NCBI RefSeq assembly: GCF_004341105.1
Contig: NZ_SLZK01000007.1
Coordinates: 248,001 to 312,000, forward strand
Source of the DNA: Rhizobium sp. BK418
Lineage (GTDB): Bacteria; Pseudomonadota; Alphaproteobacteria; Rhizobiales; Rhizobiaceae
Direction: 5' to 3'
DNA length: 64,000 bases
The position numbers and the translations under genes are program-made. The first letter of the stretch is position 1, and every line of letters starts with the position of its first letter. The notes below the pieces were generated by a model, which worked only from the letters and a program-made list of their open reading frames with translations, was not told the origin of the DNA and ran no database searches. Below, piece after piece: positions 43,503 through 52,558 of the stretch.

Positions 43503-44507
43503 TTACGATTTGCGCACGAGCGACCGCTGCACCAGCATGGCGATGATGATGATTGCACCCTGGATCGCGCCGATGAGGTACTCGCTGATGAAGTTCGAAA
43601 GCAGCATGATGTTGCCGACGAGCTCGAGAATGAAGGCTCCGCAGATCGTGCCCCAGACACGGCCCGCGCCACCCTTCAGCGCCGTACCACCGACGACGAC
43701 AGCCGTAATGGCCTGCAGCTCCCACAGGATGCCGGTCGTTGCCGAAGTCGACCCGAGGCGCGGCACATAGAGCAGCACGGCGATCGCTACGCACAGCCCC
43801 TGGATGACGAAGGCGATGGTGCGAACGCGGTTGACCGCAATGCCGGAATAGCGAGCAACATCGCTGTTCGAGCCGACTGCGACGACATGGCGGCCGTAGC
43901 GCGTGCGGTAAAGGATGAAGGCCGCGATGGCCGTGACGAGGAGAATGACGACGATCGGCACTGGAACGCCGAGGATGTTGCCGAAATAGGCCGGACGGTA
44001 GAGCGTCTGGATATCAGCCGAGCGCAGCGTGATCGCGCCACCCTGCGACAGCCATGTTGTCAGGCCGCGATAAATGCCCATTGTGCCGAGGGTAGCAATG
44101 AAGGGTTCGATCTTGCCGACTGTGGTGATGAGGCCGTTTGCGAGACCACAGAGCGCACCGGCAACCACGGCAAAGGCAACAGCTGCTGTCAGCATCAGCG
44201 TAGGATCGGCGATGACGCCGGAATTGATGAGCAGGATCATCAGGCTGGCGACGAAGGCCACCATCGAGCCGACGGACAGGTCGAGGTCGCCGGCCGAGAT
44301 CACGAAAGTCGCCCCGACGGCGATGATCGCGATGAAGGCGCAGCGCGTCGCGACATTCGTGAGATTGGTGATGCCGATGAAATTGGGATTGACCAATGCG
44401 CCCACGACGAGAAGCAAAGCCAGTGCGGCAAAGGGTGCAACCGCGCGCAGATCGATGTCACGCCAGGACCTGCGCCGGATTTCCCTGGTCTCCTCGTTAA
44501 TACTCAT
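43503..44507 (-). CDS. Sugar ABC transporter permease (RbsC type)
   Basis: 334 residues from ATG 44507, the start chosen by removal of a 20-residue non-conserved extension and the family N-terminus MSINEETREIRRRSW. About eight to ten membrane helices, with the permease motif AVGATFVISAGDLDLSVGSMVAF and GRHVVAVGSNSDVARYSGIAVNRV (EAA-like loop). It forms the membrane channel with the ATPase. 86 bp separate it from the binding-protein gene. Confidence 0.92.
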   Translation of the reverse strand: MSINEETREIRRRSWRDIDLRAVAPFAALALLLVVGALVNPNFIGITNLTNVATRCAFIAIIAVGATFVISAGDLDLSVGSMVAFVASLMILLINSGVIADPTLMLTAAVAFAVVAGALCGLANGLITTVGKIEPFIATLGTMGIYRGLTTWLSQGGAITLRSADIQTLYRPAYFGNILGVPVPIVVILLVTAIAAFILYRTRYGRHVVAVGSNSDVARYSGIAVNRVRTIAFVIQGLCVAIAVLLYVPRLGSTSATTGILWELQAITAVVVGGTALKGGAGRVWGTICGAFILELVGNIMLLSNFISEYLIGAIQGAIIIIAMLVQRSLVRKS

Positions 44508-44585
44508 TTCCAAAACTGACCTCCCGTCCCATGATCGCTGGGCACTTCTTTGTCCCGCGCGCGGCAACGCCGCGCTTTGCCGGCA

Positions 44586-46112
44586 TCAGGCCGCTGCCTG
44601 GCGCTTCAGCCCCGCGGCGTAACGCATGATTTCCTGTTCGGAAATTTCATCCCCTTCGAGGATGCCGACGATCCGGCCTTCGCGCATGACCGCCACGCGC
44701 GTGCAGAGACCGATAATCTCCGGCATTTCCGAGGATACGACGATGATCGACCGCCCATCGCGGGCGAGCGCCGAGATGAAATGATAGATCTGCTGCTTGG
44801 TGCCGACATCGATGCCGCGCGTCGGCTCGTCGATGATGATGATCTCTGGCTCGGTTTCCATGACCTTGGCGAGAAGCAGTTTCTGCTGATTGCCGCCTGA
44901 CATGCGACCGGCGATGATATTGCCGTCGCGCACGCGGATGTCGAAACGACGCTTGGCCCTGGCAAGCGCGGCCGCCTCGCTGCTCGGGCTCAAATAACCG
45001 TGGCTGACGTGGCGTTCCAGAGACTGAAGCGTCAGGTTTGCAATCATGCCCGAGCCGAGCAGCAGCCCCTTCGACTTGCGATCCTTGGTCATATAGGCAA
45101 GGCCGGCGCGATTGGCCGCGCGCGCATCACCCGAATGGACGACTTCCCCGTGAATGACGACCTCGCCCGACAGGCGCGAACGCAAGCCGGCGATCGCTTC
45201 CATCAATTCCGTACGGCCGGAGCCAATCAGGCCGGAGAAACCGATGACTTCCCCCTTACGCACCTCGAAGCTCGCGTCCTGCACATAGCCGGTCGAAACC
45301 GAGCTGACGCGAAGAACCACTTCCTCGTCCACATTAGGCTCCACCTTGGTGGGATAGAGGCTGGAGAGCTCGCGGCCGACCATCAGCTGCGCGATGGACT
45401 CTCCATCAAGCATGGAAGTTGGCGCCGTCTTGACCCACTGGCCGTCGCGGAGCACGGTGACCTTGTCGGTCAATTCCATGACTTCGTCGAGCTTGTGCGA
45501 CACGAAGACAAAGCTGGTGCCCTTTTCGCGCAGCTTACGCACCTGCTTGAAGAGCATATTGGTTTCTTCGCGCGACAATACGGCCGTCGGCTCGTCCATG
45601 AAGACGACACGGGCATCGCGACTGATGGCCTTGGCGATCTCGACCATCTGCTTGTCGGCGATCGAAAGCGAGCTGATCATCGCATTCTCGTCGACATGCG
45701 AACCAAGCATGTCCAGCACCCGGCGCGTCTCCGCGCGCATGTATTTGCGGTCGAGCACGCCAAAATGCGTGACCTCGCGACCCAGGAACAGGCTCTCGGT
45801 CACGGTCAAGTGTTCGGCGAGGTTGAATTCCTGATGGATGATGACAATGCCGAGCGCTTCGGCGGCACCGTTCGGGGGTAGCACGACGGATTTGCCGTCA
45901 AGCAGGATTTCGCCTGAAGTCGGCTGCTCGAAACCGGAGAGAATCTTGACGAGAGTGGATTTTCCGGCGCCGTTTTCCCCCATCAGCGCATGGATCTCAC
46001 CGGCGCGAAGATCGAAATTGACGCTGAAGAGGACCTGTACGCCGCTGAAAGACTTGCAAATGCGCCTGGCGGACAACACCACTGGCGCAGCCTCTGCGCT
46101 ATCGACGGTCAT
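44586..46112 (-). CDS. Sugar ABC transporter ATPase, two nucleotide-binding domains (RbsA type)
   Basis: 508 residues. Domain 1 has Walker A GENGAGKSTLVKIL and a sugar-transporter signature LSIADKQMVEIAKAI, Walker B VVFMDEPTAVL; domain 2 has the degenerate GLIGSGRTELMEAIAGL P-loop and the signature MSGGNQQKLLLAKV with IIIIDEPTRGID. This is the usual asymmetry of the RbsA/MglA family. It is the first gene of the transporter operon, divergent from the LacI regulator across the two operators. Confidence 0.95.
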   Translation of the reverse strand: MTVDSAEAAPVVLSARRICKSFSGVQVLFSVNFDLRAGEIHALMGENGAGKSTLVKILSGFEQPTSGEILLDGKSVVLPPNGAAEALGIVIIHQEFNLAEHLTVTESLFLGREVTHFGVLDRKYMRAETRRVLDMLGSHVDENAMISSLSIADKQMVEIAKAISRDARVVFMDEPTAVLSREETNMLFKQVRKLREKGTSFVFVSHKLDEVMELTDKVTVLRDGQWVKTAPTSMLDGESIAQLMVGRELSSLYPTKVEPNVDEEVVLRVSSVSTGYVQDASFEVRKGEVIGFSGLIGSGRTELMEAIAGLRSRLSGEVVIHGEVVHSGDARAANRAGLAYMTKDRKSKGLLLGSGMIANLTLQSLERHVSHGYLSPSSEAAALARAKRRFDIRVRDGNIIAGRMSGGNQQKLLLAKVMETEPEIIIIDEPTRGIDVGTKQQIYHFISALARDGRSIIVVSSEMPEIIGLCTRVAVMREGRIVGILEGDEISEQEIMRYAAGLKRQAAA

Positions 46113-46152
46113 AATTTTCTCCCTGCGGCTCCCGTCCGCTTATGTTTGGCAT

Positions 46153-46189
46153 ATGTAAACCTTTACATCAGGCATGTAAAGGTTTACAT
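46153..46189. promoter_or_regulatory. Two perfect palindromic LacI-type operators
   Basis: ATGTAAACCTTTACAT (46153-46168) and ATGTAAAGGTTTACAT (46174-46189) are each palindromes of seven-base arms around a central CC or GG, and are reverse complements of one another. Their centres are 21 bp apart, about two helical turns. They lie in the 168-bp gap between the ATPase gene and the divergent LacI gene, where autoregulation and repression of the transporter operon are expected. Confidence 0.75.
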
Positions 46190-46280
46190 CGTTGATTTAC
46201 ACAGACTTGTTGGCGGCCGCCTTTGACCTCTCGGTAAGTCTGTGTAGTGTGCGGCGAAGACAGCCCAAGGCAGAGCCCCC

Positions 46281-47312
46281 GTGTCGAATTCCACGCCCGC
46301 AACCATCGAAGACGTCGCCCGGATCGCTGAAGTTTCCATCGCGACGGTTTCCCGGGCAATCCATACGCCTGAAAAGGTGGCCAATTCCACGCGGCTGAAG
46401 GTCAATCAGGCGATTGCCGTCACCGGCTACACGACCAACGCGATGGCACGCAGCCTGAGGCTTGGCCGTTCCAACATGATTCTTGTGGTGGCGCCCGATA
46501 TCGGCGACCCCAATTTTTCCAACATCCTGATCGGCCTGGAGAACGAGGCCCGCGCCCATGGCTACGGCATCCTCATCGGCCACACGCAGAACGACGCGCA
46601 GCGCGGCCTCGAATATCTGAAATTCTTCAATTCCAACCAGGCGGCAGGCCTCATCCTCTTCACCGGCATCCTGCCCTTCGGCCATCAGACCGTGACGGCC
46701 CAGCTGCCGCCGAGCGTTGGCGTCTTCGAGCCGGTCTTCAACGGCGGCATTCCCTATGTCGGCGTCGACGATATCGAAGGCGCGAGGAAAGCTGTAGACC
46801 TGTTGCTCGCGGAAGGACATCGCAAGATCGCCTTTATCGGCGAATCCCGCACCCGCCTCGCCTACAGCCGCCGCCGCCAGGGTTATGACGCAGGCCTCGA
46901 TGCCGCCGGTGTCCCGAAGGACATGCGCATCGTGCTGGAAGGCGACGGCACGATCGAGAGCGGCCGTCATGCCGTGGAGCAACTCTTTATGCGCGACACC
47001 TTGCCGACCGCCTTCATGTGCGTGAACGACCAGACGGCAATCGGCGTTATGATTGGCCTTAACGCCCGCGGCTATAATATTCCGCAGGATTTCTCCGTGA
47101 CCGGCTTTGACGATGTGCCTCAGGCCGTCTTCATGAGCCCGTCGCTAACGACCATTCGCCAGCCGCGCACAGCGATCGGCAAACAGGCCATGGCCCTGCT
47201 GCTCGAACTGCTCTCCAACGCCCGACCGGCCGAGACGGAGATCCTGCTGCGACCGGATCTCGTGGTGCGAAACTCCGTCTCGGCACCGCCGCGCCACTGG
47301 CAGAAACGATAG
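46281..47312 (+). CDS. LacI-family regulator of the sugar transporter operon
   Basis: 343 residues from GTG 46281. HTH TIEDVARIAEVSIATVSRAI at 8-27, hinge NAMARSLRLGRSN, and a periplasmic-binding type core (VVAPDIGDPNFSNILIGLEN, VTGFDDVPQAVFMSPSLTTI). It is divergent from the ABC transporter genes and faces the two operators, so it probably senses the transported sugar or a metabolite. The start is supported by its position but no strong ribosome site is seen. Confidence 0.92.
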   Translation: MSNSTPATIEDVARIAEVSIATVSRAIHTPEKVANSTRLKVNQAIAVTGYTTNAMARSLRLGRSNMILVVAPDIGDPNFSNILIGLENEARAHGYGILIGHTQNDAQRGLEYLKFFNSNQAAGLILFTGILPFGHQTVTAQLPPSVGVFEPVFNGGIPYVGVDDIEGARKAVDLLLAEGHRKIAFIGESRTRLAYSRRRQGYDAGLDAAGVPKDMRIVLEGDGTIESGRHAVEQLFMRDTLPTAFMCVNDQTAIGVMIGLNARGYNIPQDFSVTGFDDVPQAVFMSPSLTTIRQPRTAIGKQAMALLLELLSNARPAETEILLRPDLVVRNSVSAPPRHWQKR

Positions 47313-47398
47313 GTTCGAAGTTACCAATCTGCCATTGCCGGAACTCCATACAGTCCTAATTTTGGCGACGGACTCCTTGTGAAGTCGAGGCAATCTAG

Positions 47399-47803
47399 AT
47401 GTCGCGAGATCTGCTGGCTGACAGGTACCGAGGTTACATTGCCTGCCTGAACGGGCAGGATTGGGATAACCTGAGAAACTTCGTCCACGAACATGTTCGC
47501 TATAATGGCGAGCACATTGGCCTGTCCGGCTACCGCGAGATGCTCGAAGGCGATTTTCGCGCCATTCCCGATCTCTTCTTCGACATTCAGTTGCTGATCT
47601 GCGAGCCGCCGCGCGTGGCAAGCCGTCTGCAGTTCAACTGCACACCCAGGGGCGAGTTGTTCGGTCTTCCGGTCAACGGTAGGAAGGTGCAGTTCGCTGA
47701 AAACGTCTTCTACGAATTCCTGGACGAGAAGATCGCGAACGTCTGGTCGATCATCGACAAGGCCGCCATTGAGGTCCAGCTTCGACTTATGCGATCCGTT
47801 TGA
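47399..47803 (+). CDS. SnoaL-like ester cyclase/NTF2-fold protein
   Basis: 134 residues with the SnoaL pattern: an N-terminal helix RYRGYIACLNGQDWDNLRNFVHEHVRYNGEHIG, GYREMLEGDFRAIPDLFFDI near residues 49-68, and a C-terminal VNGRKVQFAENVFYEFLDEKIANVWSI. Members cyclise polyketides or are carriers with no catalytic role. No pathway genes are near. Its 3' end overlaps the convergent methyltransferase gene by 17 bp. Confidence 0.85.
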   Translation: MSRDLLADRYRGYIACLNGQDWDNLRNFVHEHVRYNGEHIGLSGYREMLEGDFRAIPDLFFDIQLLICEPPRVASRLQFNCTPRGELFGLPVNGRKVQFAENVFYEFLDEKIANVWSIIDKAAIEVQLRLMRSV

Positions 47804-48407
47804 ACGTGCTGAACTGAAATTTCTGCACGCTCTCCCAAGGTGTCGAATGATCGTGGCGACGGCTGTCGATCAGCTTGAAACCTGCTCCGAGAAGATCTCC
47901 CAGACTGTCCGGACTGTGACGCGCGACAGGCAGGCCACTGCACTTCTCCGGCCCGTCAGGGGCGAACGTCCCCATAATCAGATGGCCGCCGAATTTCAAA
48001 CCGCGCTTCAGCCGCTCGATATAGGCCGTCTGCTGAGTCTCATCAGTCAGGAAATGAAAGGCTGCGCGATCGTGCCAGATGTCGTAAGCCAGCGGTGGCT
48101 CCCAAAGGGTGGCGTCAGCGGCAATCCACTTTACCTCGTCACCTTTGGCGCCGAGTCGCTTTCGCGCCGTATCCAGTGCGGCTTCCGAGAGATCGAGCAC
48201 CGTTACATCGCGAAATCCTTCGGCAAGAAGGCTATCGACCAGCCTTGAAGCTCCACCGCCGATATCGACGATCGCGTCCGATTGTTTTGTTTGCGCAAGA
48301 TGGATCAATTCGAGGGACGGCGACGGGCTTTCCTGAAACCAGCTGACATCCGTTTCACCCTTCGTCGAATAGACATTTTCCCAATGCAGTTTGCGATCGT
48401 CTGCCAT
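47787..48407 (-). CDS. Class-I SAM-dependent methyltransferase
   Basis: 206 residues from ATG 48407, preceded by GGAG seven bases upstream (GTG 48419 is an alternative). Motif I is AIVDIGGGASRLVDSLL, motif II DVTVLDLSEAAL, and a later IWHDRAAFHFLTD. This resembles the small YafE-type methyltransferases and thiopurine-like groups with unknown acceptor. It ends inside the end of the SnoaL gene. Confidence 0.85.
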   Translation of the reverse strand: MADDRKLHWENVYSTKGETDVSWFQESPSPSLELIHLAQTKQSDAIVDIGGGASRLVDSLLAEGFRDVTVLDLSEAALDTARKRLGAKGDEVKWIAADATLWEPPLAYDIWHDRAAFHFLTDETQQTAYIERLKRGLKFGGHLIMGTFAPDGPEKCSGLPVARHSPDSLGDLLGAGFKLIDSRRHDHSTPWESVQKFQFSTFKRIA

Positions 48408-48505
48408 GAAATGCTCCACACCGTTTCATCGCGGTCGCCAATGGCATGCCAGATTTCTGTCTGCCCGACCAGTGCAGCGTCATCGCCAGCTTCGCTAACG
48501 AAAAA

Positions 48506-48531
48506 AGCCGGGAAGCGTTCGCTCCCCGGCT
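48506..48531 (-). terminator. Terminator after xylA
   Basis: AGCCGGG and CCCGGCT form a 7-bp stem with an inner AGCG/CGCT pair and are followed on the minus strand by a run of T (complement of 48501-48506). It lies 22 bp past the xylA stop. Confidence 0.85.
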
Positions 48532-48553
48532 CTTCAAAAAGTCAGACCGGCAA

Positions 48554-49864
48554 TCAAACGTAGCGGTTGACGATGTTTTCGAGCAGTTCCTGCTTGCCGG
48601 ACTTCGGCTGCGGGTTGACGTCCTTGCCTTCGACCCACTGCGCGATCTCTTCCAGCGAATATTCACCACGAAAGAGCTTCTGGCCTTCAGCCGAATTCCA
48701 GCCCGCATAGCGGTCTGCGAGCGGCTGCGAGAGGGCCTTGTCTTCGATCATCTTGGCAGCAGCCTTCAGGCCGCGGGCGCAGCAATCCATGCCGCCGATA
48801 TGACCGATCAGCAGGTCTGCCGGGTCAAGCGACTGACGGCGCAGCTTGGCGTCGAAGTTGGTGCCGCCGGTCTTGAAGCCGCCACCTGCCAGGACGTGGT
48901 AGTAGGCAAGCGCCATTTCCGGAACGTTGTTCGGGAACTGGTCGGTGTCCCAACCGGACTGGTAGTCGTTGCGGTTCATGTCGATCGAGCCGAAGATGCC
49001 GAGCGCATTGGCGAGCGCCAGCTCATGCTCGAAGGAATGGCCGGCGAGGATCGCATGGCCCTGCTCGATATTGAGCTTCACTTCGTTTTCGAGGCCGTGC
49101 TTCTTGAGGAAGCCGTAGACGGTCGCGACGTCATAGTCATACTGGTGCTTGGTCGGCTCCTGCGGCTTCGGCTCAATGAGGATCGTGCCCTTGAAGCCGA
49201 TCTTGTGCTTGTACTCGACGACGAGGTTGAGGAAGCGGCCGAGTTGATCGAGCTCGCGACCAATATCGGTGTTGAGCAGGGTTTCATAACCTTCGCGGCC
49301 ACCCCACAGAACATAGTTCTCCCCGCCGAGCTTCTGCGTGGCGTCGATGCAGGTCTTGACCGTCGCGGCAGCGAAAGCAAAGACCTCCGGATCCGGATTA
49401 GTCGCAGCACCCGACATGTAGCGGCGGTTGGAGAAGAGGTTCGCCGTGCCCCAGAGCAGCTTGGTGCCGGTGGCAGCCTGCTTCTCGGCGAAGTAATCGA
49501 CGATCTCGTTCAGATTCCTGGTGTTTTCGGCAAAATTCTTGCCTTCCGGACGCACGTCGGCGTCATGGAAGCAGTAGTAAGGCGCCCCGAGCAGCGAGAA
49601 GAATTCGAAAGCGACGTCAGCCTTGAGCTTGGCAGCCTTCATCGTGTCTTCGAACCACGGCCGCAGGAAGGTCTGACCGCCGAAGGGGTCGCCGCCAGGC
49701 CAGGTGAAGGTGTGCCAGTAAGCAACGGCGAAACGCAGATGATCTTCCATGCGCTTGCCGAGGACGATCTCGTCCGGCTGATAATAGCGGAAGGCCAGCG
49801 GATTGGTGCTGTCGGGGCCTTCGTACTTCACTTTCTGGATGTCGCCGAAAAATCCGGTGCTCAT
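48554..49864 (-). CDS. xylA: Xylose isomerase
   Basis: 436 residues, class II length. The sequence shows FHDADVRPEGKNFAENTRNL (catalytic His and nearby acid), YVLWGGREGYETLLNTD, ILIEPKPQEPTKHQYDYD and LNIEQGHAILAGHSFEHEL metal-ligand regions. It converts D-xylose to D-xylulose, the first step of the pathway feeding the pentose phosphate route. It is 35 bp after xylB in a lacI-xylB-xylA operon. Confidence 0.96.
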   Translation of the reverse strand: MSTGFFGDIQKVKYEGPDSTNPLAFRYYQPDEIVLGKRMEDHLRFAVAYWHTFTWPGGDPFGGQTFLRPWFEDTMKAAKLKADVAFEFFSLLGAPYYCFHDADVRPEGKNFAENTRNLNEIVDYFAEKQAATGTKLLWGTANLFSNRRYMSGAATNPDPEVFAFAAATVKTCIDATQKLGGENYVLWGGREGYETLLNTDIGRELDQLGRFLNLVVEYKHKIGFKGTILIEPKPQEPTKHQYDYDVATVYGFLKKHGLENEVKLNIEQGHAILAGHSFEHELALANALGIFGSIDMNRNDYQSGWDTDQFPNNVPEMALAYYHVLAGGGFKTGGTNFDAKLRRQSLDPADLLIGHIGGMDCCARGLKAAAKMIEDKALSQPLADRYAGWNSAEGQKLFRGEYSLEEIAQWVEGKDVNPQPKSGKQELLENIVNRYV

Positions 49865-49899
49865 TTGGGTTCTCCTTGGGTTCAGTTCTTATGGATGGA

Positions 49900-51354
49900 T
49901 CAATGGGCCAGCGACTTGATCGCCGGATAGGCCGCGCGGTAGCGCTTGTAAGCATCTTCATAGGCGCCGCTGAGGGCGGCGACAGGCTCGATCGTGCCGG
50001 CAGTTACCGGCGGAGTGCAGACGGCAACCGGATCAGCACCGGTTGCTGCGATGAGGCCGAGGCGGGCGGCACCAAAGGCAGCACCAAAATCACCGTCCGC
50101 CGGCAAGTCGACCGGAACGCCGAGCGCAGTCGCGATCGAGGCCAGCCAATAGCGCGACCGCGAACCGCCGCCGATCGCCGTGACGCGGGAAATATCCGTA
50201 CCGGCCGAACGAAGGGCTTCGAGATTGTCGCGGATCGCAAAGGATACACCTTCCAGCACCGCCTGTGTCAGCACGGCACGGCTGCTTTCATGCGCGAGGC
50301 CGATGAAGGCGCCGCGGATGACCGCATCATTGTGCGGCGTGCGCTCACCCGAGAGATACGGCAGGAAGGTCACGCCCGTCGGCGCCCTTAGGCTCTCACC
50401 GAGTTCGCCGGTCAGATCAGCAGCTGACTTACCGGTGACGGAAGAATGCCAGTTCAGTGCGTCGGTGGCCGACAGGATGACCCCCATTTGGTGCCAGGTG
50501 TTCGGCAGCGCATGGCAGAAGGCATGCACGGCGCTTTCCGGCTTTGGCAGATAGGAGGCGTTCGCGGCAAAGAGGACGCCTGACGTGCCGAGCGACACGA
50601 AGGCGGCGCCATCGCTGACCGTACCCATGCCGCAGGCCGAAGCCGCATTGTCGCCAGCCCCACCGGCAACCACGACATCGCCTGAAATGCCCCAGGCCGA
50701 GGCTAGCTCGCCGCGCAGCTTGCCGCCCTGCTCTGTGCCTTCAATCAGAGTAGGCATCTGTTTTTCGTCGAGATTTGTGGCTGCCAGCAGTTCCGACGAC
50801 CAAGCGCGCTTGCCGGTATCGAGCCAGGACGTGCCAGCCGAATCTGACATTTCCGAAATATGCTCGCCCGTTAGCCAGAGGCGCAGATAATCCTTCGGCA
50901 GCAGAACCTTGGCCACCTTCGCGAAGATCTCGGGCTCGTTTTTGGCGACCCAGGCGAGCTTCGGCGCGGTGAAGCCCGGAAAGACGATGTTGCCGGTCAG
51001 CTTGCGGAAACGCGGATCGGCGTCGAGTGCCGCAGCCTCGACATAGGAACGCGTGTCGTTCCAGAGGATGCAGGGACGCAGGACATTATCGGAAGCGTCG
51101 AGCAGCGTCGCGCCGTGCATCTGGCCGGAAAGGCCGATGCCCTTGACCGCCGCAAGCTCCTTCGGATGCTTCGCCTTGAGCCCGGCGACAGCTTCTTCGG
51201 TGGCGCGAATCCAATGAGCCGGCTCCTGCTCGGACCAACCGGAATGCGGGCGCGAGACGTCGAGCGAACCATTGGCCGAGCCGATAATCTTCTGATCACC
51301 GTCGATCAGCATCGCCTTGACGCCCGAAGTTCCGAGATCGAGACCCAGATACAT
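49900..51354 (-). CDS. xylB: Xylulokinase
   Basis: 484 residues of the FGGY kinase family: YLGLDLGTSGVKAMLIDGD at the N-terminus, SGQMHGATLLDASDNVLRP, and the C-terminal FGGY element TAIGGGSRSRYWLASIATALG. It phosphorylates D-xylulose to xylulose-5-phosphate. The gene lies 21 bp after the LacI gene and 35 bp before xylA on the same strand. Confidence 0.95.
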   Translation of the reverse strand: MYLGLDLGTSGVKAMLIDGDQKIIGSANGSLDVSRPHSGWSEQEPAHWIRATEEAVAGLKAKHPKELAAVKGIGLSGQMHGATLLDASDNVLRPCILWNDTRSYVEAAALDADPRFRKLTGNIVFPGFTAPKLAWVAKNEPEIFAKVAKVLLPKDYLRLWLTGEHISEMSDSAGTSWLDTGKRAWSSELLAATNLDEKQMPTLIEGTEQGGKLRGELASAWGISGDVVVAGGAGDNAASACGMGTVSDGAAFVSLGTSGVLFAANASYLPKPESAVHAFCHALPNTWHQMGVILSATDALNWHSSVTGKSAADLTGELGESLRAPTGVTFLPYLSGERTPHNDAVIRGAFIGLAHESSRAVLTQAVLEGVSFAIRDNLEALRSAGTDISRVTAIGGGSRSRYWLASIATALGVPVDLPADGDFGAAFGAARLGLIAATGADPVAVCTPPVTAGTIEPVAALSGAYEDAYKRYRAAYPAIKSLAH

Positions 51355-51375
51355 GTGGTGTTTCTCCCTTTGCCG

Positions 51376-52401
51376 TTACGGCAGGTTGTCTTTCAGGAAT
51401 ATGTCGAGGCGGATACGCTCCTGCGCGTCGATGACCGCAAGCCCGTCCGCCTTTGCCTTGAGAACACGGATCGCACTACGCACCTCATGGCCGGCATCCT
51501 GATTGAGGATTGCGTCGATAGTGCCGTCGAGAAGGGCAGCGCGCGTATGCGCCGTCAATTCGTGGGCAATCACCGTCAGCGGCCTGTCGACGGCCTTTTC
51601 CTTCAATGCGCGGATAAGGCCGCGATTACCGGCGCCAAGACTGTAGATGCCGATAATGCCGTCATTCCTGGCAAGCGCATCGGCAATCAGCATATGCGCG
51701 ACCTCGGGGTCATCCCGGCCTTCGAGTACCGGCGTAAGATGCAGCGCTGGAAACTCCTGCGCCATGACGGAGGCAAAGCCCTCCAAGCGCTCGCGATGGT
51801 CGCGCACCAGCATGGAGCCAGCGAGAATGGCGAGTTCGCCCTTGGCACCGCCGAGGAAGCGACCGAGCAGACGCGCGGCGGTGCGTCCCGCGGCGATGTT
51901 ATCGACGCCGGCATAATGATGACGCAGCGATCCCGTCAGATCGGAAACGAGAGTAACGACCGGAATGCCGTCATGGACCAGCCGGTCCACGGCCGCGCGC
52001 ACATCGGGCGCATCCGTAGCCACAAGCGCCACTCCGGCAGGCTTTTCGGCAGCCACCGTTTCCAGCTCGCGCACCAGCGCCTGGGAATCAAAGGCAGGTA
52101 CCTCGACGATGTGGATATCGGTGCGTTCAGTCGCCGAGCGCGCGACCGCCGCGCGGATTTCGGCATTCAAGCCATGCATGAAGGAGTTGTCGCTGGCGGG
52201 CAGGATGAAGGTCAGCGGATAGACGCGACCCTTAGCAAGGTTTGCAGCCGCTACGTCGCGCACATAGCCGAGATCGCGGATGGCGTTTTCCACCTTCTCC
52301 CGGGTCACGTGGCGCACCCCCGGCCGCTGGTTCAAAACCCGGTCCACGGTCGCAAGACTGACGCCCGCCGCAGCGGCGATATCATGAACAGTTGGCCTCA
52401 T
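51376..52401 (-). CDS. LacI-family regulator of xylose genes
   Basis: 341 residues from ATG 52401, with GGAGG four bases upstream; an adjacent GTG 52404 is the alternative. HTH TVHDIAAAAGVSLATVDRVLNQ is followed by the hinge and an extended sensor domain (LTFILPASDNSFMHGLNAEI). It is the first gene of the lacI-xylB-xylA operon and has a palindrome 35-50 bp upstream, suggesting autoregulation by a xylose metabolite; that is inference. Confidence 0.92.
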   Translation of the reverse strand: MRPTVHDIAAAAGVSLATVDRVLNQRPGVRHVTREKVENAIRDLGYVRDVAAANLAKGRVYPLTFILPASDNSFMHGLNAEIRAAVARSATERTDIHIVEVPAFDSQALVRELETVAAEKPAGVALVATDAPDVRAAVDRLVHDGIPVVTLVSDLTGSLRHHYAGVDNIAAGRTAARLLGRFLGGAKGELAILAGSMLVRDHRERLEGFASVMAQEFPALHLTPVLEGRDDPEVAHMLIADALARNDGIIGIYSLGAGNRGLIRALKEKAVDRPLTVIAHELTAHTRAALLDGTIDAILNQDAGHEVRSAIRVLKAKADGLAVIDAQERIRLDIFLKDNLP

Positions 52402-52435
52402 CACTCCTCCTGGAAGAGACCATTAGCGCCAAATC

Positions 52436-52451
52436 TGATGTACGTAAATCA
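52436..52451. promoter_or_regulatory. LacI-type operator candidate before the xylose operon
   Basis: TGATGTACGTAAATCA is a palindrome with a single mismatched pair around TACGTA, lying 35-50 bp upstream of ATG 52401. Fits an auto-operator of the following LacI gene. The regulator's true site has not been tested. Confidence 0.45.
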
Positions 52452-52513
52452 AAAAATGCGTAAGGGGAAAACGTCCTGCTACGGAGGAGTGAACCGCTCA
52501 TGCTGAAAAACAA

Positions 52514-52537
52514 AAAGGCCCTCCGAAGAGGGCCTTT
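52514..52537 (-). terminator. Terminator after the efflux MFS gene
   Basis: A perfect 10-bp stem AAAGGCCCTC / GAGGGCCTTT with CGAA loop, A/T-rich on both sides, 22 bp past the MFS stop at 52559. Confidence 0.9.
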
Positions 52538-52558
52538 CTTGCGAATGGCAGCCGGAGG

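Noticed and set aside
42547..43770. 407-codon plus-strand frame
   Set aside because: Antisense to the sugar-binding protein gene with signal peptide and ribosome site.
48446..49930. 494-codon plus-strand frame
   Set aside because: Antisense to xylose isomerase.
51115..52506. 463-codon plus-strand frame
   Set aside because: Antisense to the xylose regulator and the end of xylB.
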